Of a DNA stretch of 64,000 bases, positions 60,635-64,000 are shown piece by piece. Numbering within the stretch: position 1 is the stretch's first letter; each line of letters begins with the position of its first letter. This DNA is from CAZXCG01 sp964639205 (GTDB lineage: Bacteria > Bacillota > Clostridia > Oscillospirales > Acutalibacteraceae). Under the pieces are notes generated by a model. The model saw only the letters and a list, made by a program, of their open reading frames with translations. It ran no database searches and had not been told where the DNA came from. The translations under genes and the position numbers were made by a program. The stretch lies in the NCBI GenBank assembly GCA_964639205.1, contig CAZXCG010000002.1, positions 1 through 64,000 on the forward strand, given 5' to 3'.

Positions 60635-60684
60635 GATACCTCCGGAGGAAATTCCGTATTTATGCCATATGGAGAGATTAGAAA

Positions 60685-60713
60685 CAGAGCCGGTTTACAC
60701 TTAACCGGCTCTG
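60685..60713 (-). terminator. Terminator of the heterodimeric ABC exporter operon
   Basis: A perfect 11-bp stem CAGAGCCGGTT/AACCGGCTCTG (60685-60695 with 60703-60713), 15 bp past the exporter stop, followed on the minus strand by TTTC-rich sequence. Confidence 0.75.
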
Positions 60714-60727
60714 CATTGTACACCTGT

Positions 60728-62461
60728 TTAGCCAATCATCGGCTTTTGGCTTTCGGTTTGCAGTCCTACCATATGGGTATAAATGCCGTTCTGCCCCAGC
60801 AGCTGATCGGGGCTTCCCTGCTCGGCAACCATACCGTCTGAGAGAACAACAACCTTATCCGCACCGGCAACGGTACGCATTCTATGCGCAATCAAAAGAA
60901 CCGTTTTGTTTCTTATCAGGCGGGAAAGCGCCGACTGAATTGCCGTCTCGTTTTCCGCATCAAGGCTTGCCGTCGCCTCATCGAGCAGGATAATCGGCGC
61001 GTCCTTGAGGAAAGCGCGGGCGATGGAAATGCGCTGCCGCTCACCGCCGGAAAGGAAGCTTCCGTTTTCGCCGATGCTGCTGTTCCATTTGTCGGGCAGC
61101 TTCTCAACAAACTCTTCACAGTTTGCAAGCCTCGCCGCCTCCATGACTTCTTCGTCGGTCGCATCCTTTCTGCCGATACGAATGTTCTCCATAACGGTAT
61201 TGTTAAAGAGGGTAACATCCTGAAAGACGATTGAAAAGACCGTTAAAAGCCGCTCGGGATCGACTGACTGTACATCGACGCCGCCGACAGTGATTTTCCC
61301 CTCATCGGCGTCCCAGAACCTTGCCGCAAGCTTTGCCGCCGTAGATTTGCCGCCGCCTGATGGACCGATCAGCGCAGTCACCTCACCCTGTTTTGCGGTA
61401 AAGGTAACATTACGCAATACTGTCTCATCGGTGTTGTAGGCAAAGCCGACATTATCAAAGACAATGTCGTAACCGTTCGGGTGAAATTCCTGTCCGCCGC
61501 TTTGCTCCTTGCAGTTTTCAATCTCGTTCATACGGTCAATATTAATTTGCAGTGAATTTATCGCTGCCAAATTCTGCAATGATAAAGACATAGGCTCATA
61601 AATTCTGGATACCGCGAGCAAAAACATAAAGAAAGTAATCAGCGACAGCGTGCCGTCCGTCAGAAAAACGCTGCCTGCAAGCGCCACGGTCGCGATACCC
61701 AGCTTTAAAATCATCTGAGCCGGTACGACAAACATGGCAACGCCGAGCTCGCTCTTGATATGGCGTTTTTCCAACGCGTCGATTTTGCGGTACAACCCGC
61801 CCAGATATTTCTGCTCCGCATTGTTGCTTTTGAGGTCGCGAGCGGTTTCCAAATACTCCTGTATGCCGTCCTGCACTGCAATCTGTGCCGCGCTTTGTTT
61901 ACGGCTGAAACAGTTCTGTGCCTTTTTGGAAAGTCCCACGATTAAAAGCGCTACGGGTAATACCCACAGAGCGGCAAGCGCCAGACGCCAATCGTAAAAG
62001 AACAAACTTATTGCAATCAGACAGGTGTAAATAATAGAGGCATAAAACTGCGGGACATAATGGGAAAGCATCTGCTCGGTCGTTGCCGCATCGCCCAGGA
62101 TAGTGTCGGTAAGATCCGCAAGATCCTTTTTTCCGAAGAACGAAAGCGGCAGTCTGCGGAGCTTTTCCGCAAGACGGATTCTGCATTTCCCGGATTCTCT
62201 GTAAGTAGAAAAGTAGGTGGAGTTGTATTTCCAAAGCTCCGATAAAAATATCAGAAGGAGCGCCGCGGCAATTCCGACCCAATATAATGCACAATGATTC
62301 TCCGGTACTGCTCCGCCGAGAAAATCATTTACCAAAAAGTACAGAAGCCCCACCGGGAACATCAGCGCAATATCACCGACCGCGCAAGCGGCAGTCGCCC
62401 ATACAAGTCCTTTTGCTCCCTCGCGGGAGAGTGCAAACCGTTTCATAATTCTGCTTATCAT
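60728..62461 (-). CDS. ABC exporter, fused permease-ATPase (half B)
   Basis: A 577-residue half-transporter. Six hydrophobic segments occupy about residues 15-300. The C-terminal ATPase has Walker A GPSGGGKST near 367, the signature LSGGERQRISIARA near 475, Walker B IILLDEATASLD near 497 and the H-loop IAHRM near 530. It pairs with the gene ending at 62470, as in YbtPQ/IrtAB-like or multidrug heterodimers. The ATG at 62461 follows GAGGTG; an alternative ATG at 62473 overlaps the upstream stop (ATGA) and is also plausible. Confidence 0.9.
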   Translation of the reverse strand: MISRIMKRFALSREGAKGLVWATAACAVGDIALMFPVGLLYFLVNDFLGGAVPENHCALYWVGIAAALLLIFLSELWKYNSTYFSTYRESGKCRIRLAEKLRRLPLSFFGKKDLADLTDTILGDAATTEQMLSHYVPQFYASIIYTCLIAISLFFYDWRLALAALWVLPVALLIVGLSKKAQNCFSRKQSAAQIAVQDGIQEYLETARDLKSNNAEQKYLGGLYRKIDALEKRHIKSELGVAMFVVPAQMILKLGIATVALAGSVFLTDGTLSLITFFMFLLAVSRIYEPMSLSLQNLAAINSLQINIDRMNEIENCKEQSGGQEFHPNGYDIVFDNVGFAYNTDETVLRNVTFTAKQGEVTALIGPSGGGKSTAAKLAARFWDADEGKITVGGVDVQSVDPERLLTVFSIVFQDVTLFNNTVMENIRIGRKDATDEEVMEAARLANCEEFVEKLPDKWNSSIGENGSFLSGGERQRISIARAFLKDAPIILLDEATASLDAENETAIQSALSRLIRNKTVLLIAHRMRTVAGADKVVVLSDGMVAEQGSPDQLLGQNGIYTHMVGLQTESQKPMIG

Positions 62462-62469
62462 ACCGCACC

Positions 62470-64000
62470 TCATACCCTACGGCTCGCAAAAGTCTGACAG
62501 CTGCGCCACATATTTGCATACACGCCGCCCTTTTCCGCAAGCTCGTCATGCGTGCCGGATTCTTCGATTCTGCCGTCCTTAAATACGAATATCCTGTCCG
62601 CGTTTCTGACCGTTGTCAGTCTGTGTGCGATCATAATAACCGTTTTACCTTTTGAAAGCTCCTCAAAAGCGCGCTGAACAAGGAACTCGTTTTCCGGATC
62701 GGCAAACGCGGTTGCTTCATCCAAGATAATTATAGGAGCGTCCTTCAGCATTAAACGGGCAATGGCAATGCGCTGCTGCTCTCCTCCGGAAAGATACACA
62801 CCCTTGGTTCCGATGACGGTATCTATCCCGTCGGGCAGCTTGGTGATAATATCATCGCACTGTGATTTGTGAAGAGCGTTTTCCACCTCTTTACGAGAGG
62901 CGTCAGGCTTAGCCTGTCTGACGTTCTCCAAAACGGAGGTCTTTAAAAGCCTGCTGTCCTGAAAAACATAAGCGACAGTTTTCGCAAGCTCTGATTTTTT
63001 GATATTCTTCACATTTACTCCGCCAACCAAAATCTCGCCGCCGGTCACATCCCAAAATCGGGAAACAAGCTCTGCGGCAGTGGTCTTTCCCCCGCCCGAC
63101 GGACCGACCAGCGCCACTGTTTTACCCGCCTCCGCTTTGAAGGAAACGTCACTCAGCGCGTCCGTTTCCGAGCCGCTGTACCGGAAAGAAACATTTTTGA
63201 ATTCAACAGAGTTACCCTTCGGACTTTCGCTTTTCTGAGCCTCTGGCAAGGGTTTAAGCTCGAGAATCGAATGTACGCGGGACAGCGCGTCGCTTACCGT
63301 CATGCTGTTCTCACTCATAAACATAACCTTTGACATAGCTGTGGAAATTACCGGCGTAAAAATGACATAGAAAATGAAGCTGAGCAAAACCGACGACGTG
63401 ACCGCCTCACCGCCTGACAGAATCAGTGCCAGCGTAATCAGAAACGCAAAGGCGCTGTTGATGAAGACCGTATACAGCAGCATAGGCATACGGCATTTTT
63501 TGCAGTATGCAATGCAAAATTGATAATAGCGGTCTATGGAATCTTTGAAGCGTTTGAAGGTATGCACCGTTTGACCGAAGGTTTTTACAACGGGGATACC
63601 GCGGACATATTCCACCGCTTCATTGTTCATATCGGAGAGCGCGTCTTGGTAGTTTTTCATATCGCTTGCCATCTGCGGTCCGGTCATTTTAAACATCGCC
63701 GCAAAACCGAGCGCAACCGGAATAAGGCAGATAAGCCCAAAGCGCCAATCAAACAAAAACAGCATTACTATCATACCAAGCGGAGTCGCAGTAGCTCCCG
63801 CCATATCGGGAAGCTGATGGGCAAGGTAGGTCTCGGTCGCCGCACTGCTGTCGTTGACTATGCGGCGAATCCTGCCGCTGCCCATTTCTCCGCTAAAGCC
63901 CGGCGGCAGCTTTGCGATATGATCCAGCAGTGTTTTGCGCATATTGCCCGCAATACGGAATGCAGACAAATGCGAACACATAAGCGCGCCTATGTAAATG
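62470..64000 (-). CDS. ABC exporter, fused permease-ATPase (half A), 5' end outside window
   Basis: The reading frame is open to the window edge (IYIGALMCSHLSAFR before the first internal Met), so the N-terminus, probably about 70-80 residues with the first helix, is missing. The rest has the permease core (LPDMAGATATPLGMIVMLFLF) and an ATPase with Walker A GPSGGGKTT, signature LSGGEQQRIAIARL, Walker B IIILDEATAFADPENE and H-loop IAHRLTT. The Walker B lacks the usual SLD/ALD ending (AFADPE), a mild deviation. It is coupled by overlap to half B. The substrate is unknown. Confidence 0.9.
   Translation of the reverse strand, partial: IYIGALMCSHLSAFRIAGNMRKTLLDHIAKLPPGFSGEMGSGRIRRIVNDSSAATETYLAHQLPDMAGATATPLGMIVMLFLFDWRFGLICLIPVALGFAAMFKMTGPQMASDMKNYQDALSDMNNEAVEYVRGIPVVKTFGQTVHTFKRFKDSIDRYYQFCIAYCKKCRMPMLLYTVFINSAFAFLITLALILSGGEAVTSSVLLSFIFYVIFTPVISTAMSKVMFMSENSMTVSDALSRVHSILELKPLPEAQKSESPKGNSVEFKNVSFRYSGSETDALSDVSFKAEAGKTVALVGPSGGGKTTAAELVSRFWDVTGGEILVGGVNVKNIKKSELAKTVAYVFQDSRLLKTSVLENVRQAKPDASRKEVENALHKSQCDDIITKLPDGIDTVIGTKGVYLSGGEQQRIAIARLMLKDAPIIILDEATAFADPENEFLVQRAFEELSKGKTVIMIAHRLTTVRNADRIFVFKDGRIEESGTHDELAEKGGVYANMWRSCQTFASRRV

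Noticed and set aside
1..64000. CRISPR array, rRNA operon, prophage or intact insertion sequence
   Set aside because: No regularly spaced direct repeats, no rRNA-like stretch, and no transposase, integrase or phage structural genes were seen.

Overview
The window reads as chromosomal DNA of a Gram-positive, anaerobic, gut-type Clostridia, most likely the Ruminococcaceae/Oscillospiraceae side of Oscillospirales. Evidence for this: a six-cysteine SCIFF ranthipeptide with its radical SAM maturase, a DnaD/DnaI-type helicase-loading gene pair, a CIRCE heat-shock operator, sigma-A promoters with near-consensus boxes and 17-bp spacers, and three secreted proteins ending in type I dockerins. The species cannot be named from the sequence alone. 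No rRNA, CRISPR array, intact insertion sequence or prophage is visible.

Layout. 1-6.3 kb (minus strand): tRNA-Leu(CAG), a Gld-like ABC transporter (ATPase, permease, GldG-like protein), metA and proS. 6.4-17.3 kb (mostly plus): a secreted leucine-rich-repeat dockerin protein, a DnaD-like and DnaC/DnaI-like pair, an HPr-like orphan (minus), mtaB, a GHL10 lipid-free secreted hydrolase (minus), DUF1294, an RluA-type pseudouridine synthase, metG and a TatD nuclease. 17.5-26.9 kb: a host-glycan operon (minus) with substrate-binding lipoprotein, two permeases, a small membrane protein, GH112 phosphorylase, sugar-1-phosphate nucleotidyltransferase and N-acetylhexosamine kinase, divergent from an AraC regulator. 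26.9-31.2 kb (minus): SCIFF maturase and peptide, an Orn/Lys/Arg decarboxylase-family enzyme and a GT2 glycosyltransferase. 31.3-36.6 kb: CIRCE and hsp20, then plsY-der-DUF512 and rpmF-yceD. 36.8-45 kb: an M20 amidohydrolase and a 2177-residue duplicated SGNH-hydrolase/discoidin/dockerin protein. 45-56.4 kb: ilvBNC, a phosphopantetheinyl transferase, typA, a DEDDh exonuclease, uvrA and a second LRR-dockerin protein. 56.9-64 kb (minus): an FtsX-type ABC exporter and a heterodimeric ABC exporter that runs off the window.

How the genes fit together. The clearest theme is host glycan use. The GH112 operon imports and phosphorolyses beta-1,3-galactosyl-HexNAc disaccharides such as those in mucin or milk glycans. 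The giant SGNH protein carries lectin-like modules resembling the sialidase N-terminal (CBM40-type) fold and ends in a dockerin. The two LRR proteins carry closely similar dockerins, so all three could dock on one cohesin scaffold encoded elsewhere. This linkage is inference.

Non-genic stretches. 137-526 holds the tRNA promoter and two perfect dyads, otherwise nothing recognised. 31141-31766 holds a GT2 promoter, CIRCE, a 19-codon ORF inside a long-range hairpin, and a 150-bp repeat. 44807-45201 holds a repeat fragment, the SGNH-gene promoter and the ilvC terminator. 56382-56935 holds a decayed reading frame, two hairpins and a repeat fragment. 60394-60727 holds a promoter, twin dyads and a terminator. 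A family of about 150-bp structured intergenic repeats (two full copies, at least four fragments) recurs across the window and matches no element I know.
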